64,000 bases of DNA from contig SNVD02015981.1 in the NCBI GenBank assembly GCA_013180625.2, positions 930,001 through 994,000 on the forward strand, read 5' to 3'. This stretch comes from Boswellia sacra. Lineage: Eukaryota; Streptophyta; Magnoliopsida; Sapindales; Burseraceae. The position numbers were made by a program, and so were the translations under genes. The notes beneath the pieces were generated by a model, which saw only the letters and a program-made list of their open reading frames with translations, ran no database searches and was not told where the DNA came from. Positions 44,359 to 63,040 of the stretch are shown piece by piece (position 1 is the first letter of the stretch; the number at the start of each line of letters is the position of its first letter).

Positions 44359-45081
44359 TTCAGTACAGCAGTGGTCTCTTTCCATTGTTTGCATTTTGCC
44401 TGCAATTTTGCAGGCGTCATGATCACTTCTATATTTCTTCATGTCAAAATAAGGCGCGTTCCCTAGCTATGGTATACAGATGTCTTTGCCACAATCCCAC
44501 AATGAACAAATGCTGGCTCCCCAATCTGAAAGCTCCCATTCTGTTGCTCTAGATACTCTTAGATACGTTCTAATTTCTCGAAGTTTCCATTCTGAAGTCT
44601 TAAGGTTCACCTATCCAGAATTTAGAAGGCATTTCTTGTCTACTAAGATTGATCATAACTTTTCTATAGTTATGTTTTGTTGAAGCCCATCATCATTTCA
44701 CACTTGTAATTGGCAGGTTATCTCTAAAACAATTTGATTGATTGATTGCGTCTCAGATTCCGTCTACTTTCACTTTCTAAAGATTCTTGTTGATGAGGAG
44801 TTGACTGAGCTACTTAATGTTCATTATATCTGATTAAGTAGATCTGCAGCTAGCTCATGTTTATTCAGAGGACAGGATTAGGAGTGGCAGGCTAATATAC
44901 AAGCATCCAGTAACCCTGATGTACATATCATAAATTCCAGAGCCCTAGGAAAGGCTAATAAAAGAATGAATTTCAATAGACCATTAACTAAGAACATTTA
45001 GCTAAAAAATAAGAGTGACTAAGTAGACAAGGAAAAAAAATGGCCAGCAATGGGAAATATTAAACAGAATTGCATGCCTCA

Positions 45082-46795
45082 CTAACAAGTAAAATTGACA
45101 TTTAAGCTGCTAATTTTCAATGTGAACAGAAGGTATGTGGGCAAACTTATACCATACTGACCCTGATTTTCAATGATCCTTGTTTTGAATTCCACAGGCA
45201 TTCTTTCTAGTGTCAATTCACGGAAGTGAACTAGATGCTGCAATCCATCTGGAATCATCATCAGTTTTTTGCAAGACCAGATTTCAATTTTGTCAACAAT
45301 TGTCTGAGCAGTCCACTGTCCATTCCTCAATATCCTCTAACTTCCAAAGCTTTAGGATTCCAAGCGGAGTTAACCATGATCTTTCCAGTATAAGAGCTGG
45401 ATAGTCGTGTAAGAATTCTTAAGATTTGGTAGCTTCTTCAATTTCAGCATTTGTCCTCTAACCTTCCTAACAGGTATAAATTTGATAATTTGTGGAGGCC
45501 AGACAGAGTTTTCAAGTATAAATCTGCTGGTTGAAACTGATTCATCTATTGATCCCAGCCTCAAAGATTCAAGGTCCCCATGCCTAGCAGCGCGCTGAGC
45601 TTATGCCTTCTTTTGTGATGATGACAATCTACATACAAGCCCTAACTTCCTAAGATTTCTTAAGTTGTCAAGGCCATATTACATAGGACCATCCCCATCA
45701 ATAAATGCTCCCCACAAAGTTCAAAGATTTAGTAGAGGACTTGACCCTAGTGGAGCCACAAATCTAATACGATAACTGTCATTCAAGTGCAGCTGGTGCG
45801 GTTGGTTCAACTTCTATAGAGAAATAGGGAGGTTCCTGATGCATGTATGTTTCAAATCCAAGGATTGAAGGTCCTCTAGGTTGCCAATTGATAATGGAAG
45901 CACATCTAAGTAAGTATATCTTAATCCTAGGTACCTCAACTCAACTTGCCTATTTGCTCGGGAAAACCTGGTTTGCAATTCGCCTTCAAGGTCAATTACT
46001 TGCAACTGTTTGAAAACCTTTCCACCAATGCTTCGACGAAGAAAGTATCCCAACTCTTCACCAGGAACTAGTCCTTCCCTATGATTAAAGGAATAAAGTT
46101 TGGGAGATATCCATGGTGAGATTGCAGAGAATCATTTTTTTTTTTTGTCACCATGATCCTTCACATAAACATGATAAGTAGGTCTACAGAGGCTACCTTT
46201 ATTGGAAGATGACTTGGAGCCAGGTGCTTTGCTTTGGTTATAGAGAAGTTAGTTTCCCTTGCCTTTGGACACCCATTGATCTCTCAAAAGATAGTGCAAC
46301 TGACATGATTTTACTTTCCCATTAGGCTTCTTTTGCATGCGTGAATCATCTTCAAATTTATTAACTCTGTTTAGATACTTCTCCACGTACTCAGGAGGCC
46401 TGCAGTTACCAGGCTCCCTGCAATCCACGACAAAATCATTCTCCTGACAGGAATGCCGTAGTCTTCCCTGAAAAAATCTGAAGTACAGCAGGCATTGTTT
46501 CAAGTATGATGGCAAGGCATCAACTGCCGAATTCATAGAATTGTAGTTCTATACTAGATCATTATCAATCTGCTTCGCTGCTGCAGACCATTGTAGTAAC
46601 CAGTATTCTACTTCTATTTAATATTTTAGGAAATAGTGGTTGAAGAGAATCCCAGGCTCTAGATGTTGGTAAATTATCTAGAACTATGAGATCCTTCCTA
46701 CAGGATAAGAAACCACTAATTGTCTCCTCCGTCCATACAGTTTCTTCACTTTCGCAACCCTTTTTTAGTTGCTTTGCTATTGTCTACAAAATGGG
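45082..46795 (-). pseudogene. NLR-2 pseudogene (arm B)
   Basis: Reverse-strand copy of NLR-2 from about its nucleotide 21745 to past its stop. The coiled-coil and P-loop region (about 20960-21745) is missing and replaced by roughly 100 bp of unrelated sequence. A further deletion removes about 230 bp (21935-22170). Multiple frameshifts and stops follow; short matching blocks include AVDALPSYLK, GKVKSCQLHYLLRDQW and LRYLGLRYTYLDVLP. Its MHD position reads L-H-Y, like NLR-1 rather than NLR-2. It cannot encode an NLR. Confidence 0.92.
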
Positions 46796-47885
46796 TGCCT
46801 AAGAATGAGTTGGGATGACAATTCGGAGCAACCGACAAAGTTTGTCACGGCATGGAGTTGTCTATTATCCCATGCTGACCCTCAATACTATAAGAAAGAA
46901 TATATAGAAAGAAAACTGTCCAAATAATCATCATGAGAAGCCTTGAAAAACAACCAGATAATCATGGGAATAAACATCGGATTTTGTTCCAGTTACTTTT
47001 TGACTTTGTTCTAGCAATATGGATCCAGACTGGATTAAATACCTTGTGACCTTTTGAAGCCACTGGAAACTTTCTGGGTTGCAAAGCTCATAAACAGAAG
47101 GTCTGACTTGTAAGTCTTAGTTTTTCCGATTAAAATGGTTGGTTCATGGTTGAACTGAGCGATTATAATGGCTCAGGGCTTATAATAAGCCTTGAGGGTA
47201 TCCAAAGATACACATATTCATGAGTCATAAATTTTGTTAAGATAAAACCATTTTGGAAGATGATATTTTTGTACTGCAATATCAAAGAATTTTTGGCTGG
47301 AGGTAGATCATGACAATCTTCAATTTTCTTGTGCAGCTTATTACAAGGTTATTGGCATGTGAATCCAATATCTTGGACATTAAAGGAGAATAATTCTGAG
47401 AAGAGAAGTTAATTAGAAATGGATATGCTAGTTGATATTCTAGTATTTACTTGGAGTCTTTGTGGAAATCATAGCTTGGGTTGACTTTTTTCCCCCATCA
47501 AATCATCTTGGCAGCAACTTAACGCTAGGAAAAGGATTTCCTTCTCGGCAAAGCCGACAACTGGAATCATTTTTGTCCTGATTGAAAAATGTTTTAAGTT
47601 CGAAGAGAATAAAATGGACCAGCTTCAACAATGTTTTGTTACAAGAGTACAAGATATTATCTTGAATATCCAGCAAAACCCGTTGAAAGGATTAAGAATT
47701 TTTAATTTTTTAACTTGGACAATACTTGTCCGTTTTATTATTCAACGTTTAAACCAAGTGGTTTCTTAACTTTTTCACGTAAACTTGGTATTATAATTAA
47801 GTTCAAAGTCATTACGTTCATCACAAGGTGAAACTTGTTTAGTGTTTCAGAAATTTCATCAGTTAGTAACCCCCAGAACAGAACA
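46796..47885. other. Arm-B counterpart of the NLR-2 upstream region
   Basis: 46900-46985 and 47440-47860 match 20040-20940 in reverse complement. About 450 bp between them has no counterpart in arm A that I can see, so it is an arm-B insertion or an arm-A loss. Confidence 0.6.
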
Positions 47886-47889
47886 ATAA

Positions 47890-49707
47890 ACTAATGCTTC
47901 TCAAGCTTAGGCATCAGATCTTCTCGCAGCCTGATAAAGATAGCGTGATCTCTGTGACATTTTTAGGGAAATTGTAGACAATTTGTTGACCCATCAACTT
48001 TCCAAAAAGGCATAAGGTGGAGAGATTCTTGAGTTCTGACAAAGACTTCAAGTACAGATTTGTAGGTTGAGCTGATTCATCAATTGACCTCAGCCTCAAA
48101 TATTCCAGGTGCCTCAGCCTTGGAAGCCATTTCTCCAGTTAATCTTGATTTGACGATGGTAATGGGCATATCATCCCCAACTTCCTAAGATTGAGGAACC
48201 CGTTTAGCCCACTTTTGACGTTGCTCTCTTCATCCAAAAACAGTCCCAACAATATCTGGAGTTCCGTTAGAGAACTGCGACTTGGTGGAGCAACAAATCT
48301 AATACGATAACTATGAGTCAAGTAAAGGTGCCTCAGGCTTAGCATCCTCCAAATATAATGAGGGAGGGTGTCAATATCGGTGTGTTTCAAATCCAATATT
48401 TGGAGGTTGTACAATTTCCGAATTGAAGATGGAAGCTTCTCTGTATAAGTCCGTCTCAATCCTAAGTACCTCTACTCACTTAAGCTTCCTATTTGGTCTG
48501 GCAACTTGGGTGGAATTTCGAAACACGCGTTCAAGGTCAATTATTCGCAGCTTCTTGAAACGATTTCTAGCAATTCCTCTACTAAGAAAGCTCCCGATCT
48601 CATCTCCAGCCGCTGGTCCTTCCCAGGAATCAAAGGAAACAATAGAACGAAGATCTTCATAAAAAGATGGCAGCGATAGATTCGTGGACTTAGAACCATG
48701 AACGTAAGAGAAGTCTACGTCGCTGGAGTCAAGATGGTCAGTAAGTCTACGAAGCTTGCTCCCTGAGTTTGATTGCAAACATAGCTTGCTTCCTTTGCTT
48801 TCAACCAGTCTCTCAATAGATAGTGAATCCGGCATGTTTTTATGCTCCCATTAGGTTTCCTTTCATCCACTTCAATGATGTTCTGATCTTCTAGTATCCA
48901 ATAAATACTTTTCCGCAACATATTCTGGGGTCTTTCTGCTGATCCTATGTTGTTGCACCAGTCCCTCCCCTATCAGCAGCCCGATCAACCTCCTAACAGA
49001 AATGTAGGAGTCCTGAAGAAAGGATCCGAAGAAGGTAAGACATAGTTTTAATTTCGGTGGCAAAGCATCAGCAGTTAAATTCGAGGTACAGTACAGGTCT
49101 TGATCAATCTTCTCCGATACTGCCAACAACTGGTCCCATGTTGTCGGCTTACCCGACAGTTATTCTCCTGCTGTGAAGATGGCTAGAGTCAAATCCAAGC
49201 GCTTACTCACAATTTCTTGTCCAACTTGTTCCAACTCCTGACTTAAATCAAGTCTTTTTTGTTCCCCAAATGGAGTAAGTCCCAACTCTGTCCCTCTGTT
49301 GATACGCTCAAAGATGGAGGACTTGATACTCCGAAGCTCCTCCATCATCTTGTGCATTTCTGTCTGTTTCTTTTAAACTGGGAAGGGACGTTTTGATCTT
49401 ATTCCAACATTTCTTGTGCCATTTCCTTTTTCTTAAAATGAAAGCTTCGATGACAGTGTCTACACAAGGCGCAACAATGTCATATCCTCCATTAACATTT
49501 TCATTATCGAAGACTTTGCTCCTTCCCTTTCTTCATAACACTTAGCAGCATCAGGTACGTTCTCCTCAATCCAGTTTCGATGAATGTAAGGTCTTTCTCA
49601 GCTTCACGAAGTGCATTGTAAATAAGGTGGTCTGAAACTTTCTGAAGAGTTATCCCAAGACTTGCTAGAGCTCTTCTCCTGGGGCTTATCATCAACCCAG
49701 TACTCAT
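47890..49707 (-). pseudogene. NLR-1 pseudogene (arm B)
   Basis: Reverse-strand copy of NLR-1, with the equivalent start codon at 49707-49705. An in-phase join deletes about 600 bp (NLR-1 2145-2757), taking P-loop, kinase-2 and RNBS-B with it. Many indels and stops follow, and the copy stops at the equivalent of NLR-1 4075, losing the last 110 or so codons. Recognisable blocks include SSIRKLYNLQILDLKHT and NFPKNVTEITLSLSG. The MHD position is I-H-Y as in NLR-1. About 240 bp of 5' flank is also copied, up to 49980. Confidence 0.93.
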
Positions 49708-49983
49708 CTTAGCTTTCTTTCCAGGCCTCCTGAAAGTTAACAAGTATGCTGTAAATGTGTAAGCAAGAAAGAATTGGAAGAAAAGTTTGGAGTAGTTGTT
49801 CTTTTCTCAGCGGAAACAACTTAATCCAAGCCAAATGTCAAAAGAAACAACTGATTAGAGACTGAGTAATTGAGTAAACAGAGAACAAGGGGAATTGAAA
49901 GATTTGGATTGGACCAAGGCAGTGATTGAAAGTTAAAACTGGGCAAGCAAATAAGAGGAGGACAAAAAAGTTATGATAATTCA

Positions 49984-50850
49984 CGTATGTTTGGTGTCCT
50001 TCACTGTATCATATTATGTTGCATTGCATAGAATAAAAAATAGTGTTATTTAAAAATTATATTGTGCGTGGTGCATGTGGTGCATGGGTGTATTATATTT
50101 ATTTATAATAAAAATAATAATTATTTATAAAAAATATATTTATTTCATTTTATAAAATCAATTTTCTATTAATTTTTTAAAAGGTTGTCGGAGGATTATT
50201 GGACCTCCACCAGTCGCCAATCGCTAGCAATATACACTGGCGCATTTATGACACGACCAGTATGAAAGCGATCATCTTCGGACGATCTACACAGTGAAAT
50301 GGGTTTCACCGATTGAAAATTCCTATTTTGGTCATAAACAGAGTTGGAAAATCCGATTCCCGAAACTTGTAAGGTCATTTGTAACTAAACGTTGTCATTT
50401 GTCGAAAACTCCTTCGTCATGTTGGAGATTGGCCTTTGGCCGTCGTTTTGGTGCTGGATGTGTCACCGAATTTTTTTCGACAGTCATTGTTGACGCTTTT
50501 CCTGTAGCCATTGACATCCCCTCCAAAAAATAGTTTTTTTTAATTTATTAAAGTTATAAATATAATTAAATAATTTTTAATGTTATTAATAATTATTATT
50601 ATTATACTTATAATAATTTAAGAACTAATTAATTAAGATGAATTATAAAATTTTGAATTAATGCTATGCGATGTACTAGTATTGTCACCTATTAACTCTA
50701 TATAACCTAATACAATGTGAATATATTTAAAAATTGTATTTTGTATAATTTAATACTATATAAAGTTATAATCAAACATATGTATTACATTATTCAACGC
50801 AATGTAGCAATCTAATACTATATGGTATCGCATACCAAATATGTCTTTAA
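49984..50850. mobile_element. Probable non-autonomous DNA transposon at the end of arm B
   Basis: The left end ATGTTTGGTGTCC and the reverse complement of the right end (ATATTTGGTATGC) match at 10 of 13 positions. TAATTCA occurs at both borders. The centre (50185-50530) is less AT-rich than its surroundings, and its flanks are almost pure AT. It begins exactly where homology to arm A stops. Confidence 0.5.
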
Positions 50851-53174
50851 TTCAAGTGTATGCTTTGGTAAACTAAGATTTTTACGAAGAAATTAATGTA
50901 ATTTGATGCCTTTCGGTACTAAAGCTCCATGCGCAGGGAGCAAGGCTATAATATATATTTATTCATTTAAGTGTGCATCACCCGGAGAGTCCATAGAGGC
51001 ATAAAGATATTTGTTAATTAGTATTTGGTGACCTCTATAAAGAGTAGAAAACGGTCAGAAAGCATACATATTCTTCTAAGGATCAACTGCTAAACAACGA
51101 TTAGAAAGGTAGATCTATTTGTTTGACAGTGTGTTTTTCTTTTTCCTTTTTTTTTTTTTTCAGCAAACCTCGATGGGATGAGGAGATTTAATTTAATAAG
51201 AAAAAAAAAATTCCCCCATGATAAAAACTATTACAAGAAAAAGAGGGAGAAAAAAATTGTAAATGCATCCACAAGAAAAGGAATGAGTACTTCTTATTTT
51301 GCTTACATGAAGTTTTTATTTTCTACCACAAAATTTTATTGATCTTCGAATTTTTCCATAGGTTATCTTGTACTTTTTTGGTTCATTTGTACCGGTGGAG
51401 TGAGATGGCGGTTTTATCTTAAAATCTAGGCCTAGATCTCTCAAGAATATATATAATATTATTTTAGAGTGTTTGTTTGTCTATATTGAGTTTTCATTTT
51501 CAAATTTTAGAAAAAAAATATGTAATTGATTATGAATTTTTTTTTAATTTTAAAAATAATATGCAATTAATATTGGTTCAAATGTGCTGATAATTGTTCG
51601 TTTTTAGAAAAAAATAATTTTGAAAATGAAAATAAAAAATACCTGATAACATTAACTTAGGACGTTGTTTTAAGAAAATAGAGATAAGAGTAGTTATTAA
51701 CTAAAAAAAAAATGAGAAGTCTAGCAGTAATGAGAAGCATAGCGGAAGTGCCGGTTTTGAGATTGTACATCGAAACTGGCTGAAGATCACTGTTTTAATT
51801 AGATCATTGTGTGTATTTCATCAATTGTTCATTGTAAAATGAAATGGGAGTAAAGCACTCAAGAGGTCAAGACAAAAACAATAATTATCTAAATTGCTCT
51901 ACAAACTTAGGTCTCAAGTATGTCTATAGATAAAGCTCGAGTACATATATACTGAAGGCAAATTCGTCCTTGGTGTTTAAGAAGTCCATTATTTTAATTT
52001 AATTTTTTGCTTTGGAGATAGGGAAGAATCTTAATTATGATAAAAGATCGAATAAGAATTTAAAATAGAAACTTGATCCATTATTAGGGGATTTATTATC
52101 AGGGGTGAGATTTTAGAATAATTAGGAAAATTCCTCTTATAAATCTATACCATATATATAACACTCAAAATTTTTTCAATTTGATAAAAAAGGTGACATT
52201 TGTAAAATTAGATTTAAAGAAAAATTTTAAGAATAATACTACTCTTATAAATTATTTATACAAACTCACTCAAACCTACGTGACATTATTGTCGCATCAT
52301 TCTCGTTAAGTAATGAAATTAAAATTCACTTAATATATCAATTCATATAAATAAATTTGTATAGATAATTTATAAAAATAATATTATTTTTTAATTAAAG
52401 ACACGGAAATTGAAGGGTTTCTCGTCTTTCTATAATTCTTATCTATTTAAAACCATTGACAGACTTTGTTTCCTCTGTAAAATCCTGGATAACAAGGATT
52501 CAATGCTTTCTGAGATAACAGTTATCAGATGTAAATGCGCAATTTGTTGTGCTGCAAGAGTATCCCCGCGAGTGTTTCTACAATTAATTATATGAAGAAA
52601 GCTATTGCTAGAGTACGGCTTGCCCTGCAAAAGAGTAGCAGAAACTTCTTTTCTGTGGGGAAGAAACAAGAGCGTGCAATTCAACCCATACACGAATAAT
52701 GATACCGACAACAAATCACTGATTATATTAGTAATGATATCACAGAGTTGAATTTTCAAAGTGTAAGACAACAAAACTTTTTTGGACTAGGACAGCCCAA
52801 GAAGGTCATATCAATATCACAGAGTTGAATTTTCAGAGTGTAAGACAACAAATTTTTTTGGACTAGGACAGCCCAAGAAGGTCATATCATTACAAGTCTT
52901 CTCTTTTTTTTTTTTTTTTTGCTTTCTCTTTTTTTTCAACCTGCGACTAAAGAAATAAAAGTTAAATAGCACAGATACTCACTGGACACTTTGCAGCGAG
53001 GGTTACAAAAACTTGAGCATTTAATTAATTCCTCGAATACAGTTTGATCATATAGCACGAGCCTCGGACTTTTGTGGCAAATTCTCACTCCATTGTGTTG
53101 TTCCTTGCTCCTACCAAGAATAGCTCATCACTAGTTCACAATTCATAAATTGGCTTCCAGTGTTGAGAAATGTA
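50851..53174. other. Intergenic, no gene recognised
   Basis: AT-rich, with long T and A runs near 51140 and 52905. It contains one 77-bp tandem duplication (listed separately). The minus-strand 111-codon frame at 52439-52774 overlaps that duplication and resembles nothing I know. Confidence 0.45.
52737..52890 (+). repeat. 77-bp tandem duplication
   Basis: CACAGAGTTGAATTTTCA at 52741 recurs at 52818, and the copies differ at few positions up to AAGAAGGTCATATCA. It lies about 285 bp beyond the stop codon of the NOP2 gene. Confidence 0.93.
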
Positions 53175-59301
<6,127 letters not shown>

Positions 59302-60142
59302 AGAACCGAAAGGGGAATCTCTGTTCTCTGCTTTCCAATTCCTACACCCAAATAAGAGCCCAAACTCAAATTAAAGCTAAACCCATCACAATAGAATCGA
59401 AAAAAGGAAAAGGGTTTTACTATATTCAAATCAAAAAACAGATAGCTAGCATTCAAGTCTCCAAATTGATCAAACATAAACAAATTAATCCATATATAAA
59501 TATATGGGCAGTTATAAAAACACGAAAAGACAAGAAATTTTTACTAGGTTTTGTTCAACAGAGAAAAGTCTGCTTCCTCTTAGTCGACAGCTGAGTAGTA
59601 GGGTTTATCAGAGATTTTGTGAATAAGAAAAGAGATGTTAACGGAAAGAGTCGTAGCCGTAAGGACTTGTTGGGCTTTTTGGGCTTTCATATTGGGTCAG
59701 GCCAGGATTGTATAAATATGGGAGCAATTTAAAAGAATCCAAGGACAGGAGTTGGGATAATTACCAAACTGTCTCTGATGTTTGAGAATCCACAATTTTT
59801 TGGAAGCTTCCATAAGTGCCATCAAAAACCAATCTTGATTGAAGATTCAGTAAGTTGCTGTTATTTTTAAAGTTTAATTACCTTTTTACGTCTATTTTAA
59901 TCAATTGAAATAATTCAATCAAAATTTCTAATTTTTCTAAAAGACTGTGCATTGAATGTGAGAGAATACTCAAAAATAAATGAATGGGAAAACAATTGAT
60001 ACTGAAATTACCTTAGAATCATGTTAAAACATTAAAAAAAAAAGTCATTGAAAATATATGTGGATTTTGTTGTTTGTTCATGGCTAGATTGGTGGTGATG
60101 TCGGTGGTTTCGGGGTTAAAATGGGGTGTTTAGTAGTGGCAT
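59302..60142. other. 5' flank of the NOP2 gene
   Basis: Likely 5' UTR and promoter up to about 59650, then AT-rich intergenic DNA. An acceptor-like TGTAG (minus strand, about 59342) suggests a 5'-UTR intron. No other gene. Confidence 0.5.
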
Positions 60143-60771
60143 CAGGGATGGAGCCACAAAGTGACCAGTGGGGCAGTTACACCCACTGAATTTGCAAAAT
60201 TTTATATATTTCCCTCTACTTTGTAGTTTAATACAGTAAGCCCTTTTTATTTTTTAGATAATTTAAATTTCTAATCTATCTTATAACAATTTTTAATCTT
60301 AACGGCTTCAATAATAGTTATCCATATTAGTGTTAAACCTTAATATATTGTTAATTAATATCATAATATATTTTTAATTCACATGATCCCATAATTATTT
60401 TAACAATTTATAAAACATCCAAATCAAGAATTAAATTACAATAACCTAACATTCTATGATGTTTTTCTTTATGATAAGTTTTATAGAAGTACTTATAACT
60501 TAAAAATATTTTCTTGACAAGAACTTATACATCAATTTTTTAAATATTTTTATTGATATTAATTGAATATTAGAAATAAATATAAATTTTTTTCAAACTA
60601 CTACTTTTTATAGTATATAAATAATTTTTTTTGGAATCTTAATTGTATAATTTTTTAATATAAAAAATATACAAATCTTATGATAAATATGATTATTTTA
60701 TTTTATTTTTGAATAAGTTTTTTAACGTCTCAATTTATCCCCAATAAAGCATTTAGATGGCCCTATCACTA
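60143..60771. mobile_element. Possible hAT-like remnant
   Basis: CAGGGATGGAGCCA at the left and TGGCCCTATCACTA at the right match at 10 of 14 positions as inverted repeats around an AT-rich, non-coding interior. No target duplication was found, so the borders are uncertain. Confidence 0.35.
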
Positions 60772-61011
60772 ATGCTAGTGATGGGGCTCGGTTTTTGTGG
60801 CTGGCGGACGTAAGTTTCACGCAGTGGTGGCAGCTTCAAGTTGAAATGGTTATAGGTGTTGGCGTAGGCCTAAACGTGTAATATGAATGATTTGGGAAAA
60901 TTTAAGAAGTTCTGTAGACGAAAAATAAAACAAATAGGATTAAAAGTAGGGTTTTTTACTTTAGGGTAGGGTTATATATGTAAAGTTCCCAAAAAAATGT
61001 ATGTATATATA

Positions 61012-62861
61012 TGTTACAAAATTTAGAAACTATGCCTAAAGGTATTTGAGTAATTTTATTTGAATTTGATGCGCTTTAGGCCGTGAAGTAGTTGTAAAAC
61101 CATGTTTAAATAAATGAGAATTGGGTTGGATTATAGTTGTGGGCTTGTGTTAGAATTTGGTAAGGATTAACTGGGTTTCGAAAATAAGTGGACTTAGGCC
61201 CATGAATTAAGGCCTTGTATATATAAGAGACATTAGGTTTCCAAAGGGGGAGGATTTTTTCTTTCATTTGGCTATAGAAGAGCAGAGTCTTACGGCTACA
61301 GGGAGAGAGAGAGAAGAAGGAAAAGAAGAAAAAGAGAAGGAAGAAAAAGAGAAGGAAGAAAAAGAGAGGAAAAGAAGGGAAAAATCAAAGAGGTCTATAG
61401 GCTTGGAAACCAAGTAGAGATTTTCTAACACTATACTTAAATCGTGTTATTTATTTTTGTTGTTCTTAATTGATATGGGTTGCAATACATGTGATTTATT
61501 GTTAAATTAATTGTTTGTTGCTTGGATGATGAATTACTTGTTAAATTATGTGCTTATGAAGTGAAGGAGATATTGTTCTTGATAGAAGTTGTGATTCATA
61601 TGATTATTCTATGTTCTTTGAGATGCTGCATTTTTTTGGACTATGATTTATATAATTTCTCTTTTGTTTCGGAAAATAGACATATGAAGCTTTAAATAGC
61701 CACTAATTTCATTGAATTTGGATTTAAAATAAAATTTTGGTGAATTGTTGAAATTGGAGGTTGAAATCTAGAAATGATCATTCGACAGATCTGAACATTT
61801 TCATAATTCTGTATCTTTTAAGACTGATATTATATCCGACATGACTCGACACATAAGTGTCGAGTCTCTAGTTATGAAAATGTCGAGTGTCGAGTTATGA
61901 AAGTGTTGAGTGTCGAGCGGAATTATAGAACCGACCCGACCCCTCCTGACAGGTCTAGATTTTTCATAAACTGTATTGCCTTAAGACTTATTTTGAAAAT
62001 TATATTGAAAGGTTTATAAGTGTATGCATTGGACCTTGGATGAGCCATTTTGAATACGGATCCAAGGAGAATGCATATATGAAATTCTTAGTGTTGGACC
62101 TTGGATGGGCCGTTTTGGATACGGATCCAAGGGGAACACGAATATAAACTTGATGTGTTGGATCTTGGATAGGCCATTTTGGATACAGATCCAAGGGAAA
62201 CACGGATATAAACTTGATGTGTTGGACTTTGGATGGGCCGTTTTGGATACGGATACAAGGAGAATACGGATATAAACTTGAAATGTTAGACCTTGGATGG
62301 GCCGTTTGAATACGGGTCTAAGGGAAACGTTAGATGAAAAATTTTGATTGTCAAATGAATAAGTGATACCTTGATGTGTGAATGAGAATGATTGCTTGAC
62401 TTATTATGATTGGTTGTGTAACTATGTAATTGAGTAATTGTTTGAATACTTGTGATTTAGTATAATATTAGAATCTTTCCTATTGGGCTATATGCTCACC
62501 CCCTCCCTCCACAGGTACACAAAAAGATATTTGTACTAGTGGTGTTCCAGAGCTTTCCTAGGGAGTATGGGTTACATGCATGCGATGGTTTTGGGAAATG
62601 TTTTTACTAGCCTAAATCGTGATAGGAAATTTTATTATGTGATTATCAACCTATGTACTAAATTTGATCATCAGTGTATGTAAAGTTTATCTTGAACGAA
62701 TAACCAGATGTTGTAATGGATTCATGTGAGATGTATAAATATATATATGAATTGGAAAATGATTTTTTAAAAAAAAGATGAGATATTGATGATGTCTTTT
62801 TATTATTTTTCTTAATCAATCACCCTTCAAGTCTCTAAATAAGAGATTTTAGGGCGTGACA
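61012..62861 (+). repeat. 5' LTR of the right-edge element
   Basis: The right end (GGGCGTGACA, three bases before the primer site) is firm. The left end at TGTTACAAAA is a best guess, because the partner LTR is outside the window. It contains a GA-rich run (about 61303-61385) and a minisatellite. Confidence 0.6.
62031..62325 (+). repeat. Minisatellite in the right-edge LTR, five units of about 64 bp
   Basis: Units start at 62031, 62096, 62160, 62224 and 62288. Each has GGACCTTGGATGGGCCGTTT or a variant, followed by a GGATAC..GGATCCAAGG-like stretch, where dots mark variable bases. Confidence 0.92.
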
Positions 62862-62864
62862 GAG

Positions 62865-62877
62865 TGGTATCAGAGCC
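62865..62877 (+). other. Primer binding site (initiator Met tRNA)
   Basis: TGGTATCAGAGCC, complementary to the 3' end of initiator methionine tRNA, three bases after the LTR end. Confidence 0.9.
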
Positions 62878-63040
62878 TAAGCTTTATTATGGACCTATGA
62901 AAAGGATGTAGATGGTTTAAGAGGGGTAGAGTTATGTCTTGTGTGCTTGCATGTGTCTTGAATATTTGTTTGTTATGTTTATGTTCTATATGTTAAAGAA
63001 TTCTGCCACTTATGTTTTTGCCGTTGGAAAAATTTAGATA

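Larger units (their letters stand above)
42871..45081. other. Arm-B intergenic DNA around the hAT insertion
   Basis: Apart from the hAT element, this is the reverse complement of 23760-25740 with moderate divergence (for example ATCAATGGAGATGTCACACT near 43095 matches arm A near 25400). No functional gene. Confidence 0.75.
39583..49980 (-). repeat. Arm B of the inverted segmental duplication
   Basis: Reverse-complement copy of parts of 1470-26640, in collinear (inverted) order: DUF4220 3' part, intergenic DNA, NLR-2, NLR-2 upstream DNA, NLR-1 and its 5' flank. All three gene copies are disrupted. A solo LTR with a SINE and a hAT element interrupt it. The equivalent of NLR-1's last 110 codons through about 20020 is missing, so NLR-1ψ nearly abuts NLR-2 upstream DNA at about 47885. 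Confidence 0.9.

Noticed and set aside
52439..52774. Minus-strand 111-codon gene
   Set aside because: No recognisable domain, it overlaps a recent tandem duplication, and there is no promoter or exon context.
60143..60771. Firm hAT element with target duplication
   Set aside because: The termini are similar but no 8-bp duplication was found; kept only as a low-confidence remnant.
61303..61385. Coding low-complexity Lys/Glu-rich protein
   Set aside because: It is a GA-rich run inside an LTR, without a start codon in a long frame.
62031..62325. CRISPR-like array
   Set aside because: This is a eukaryotic LTR. The units are diverged tandem copies with no unique spacers.
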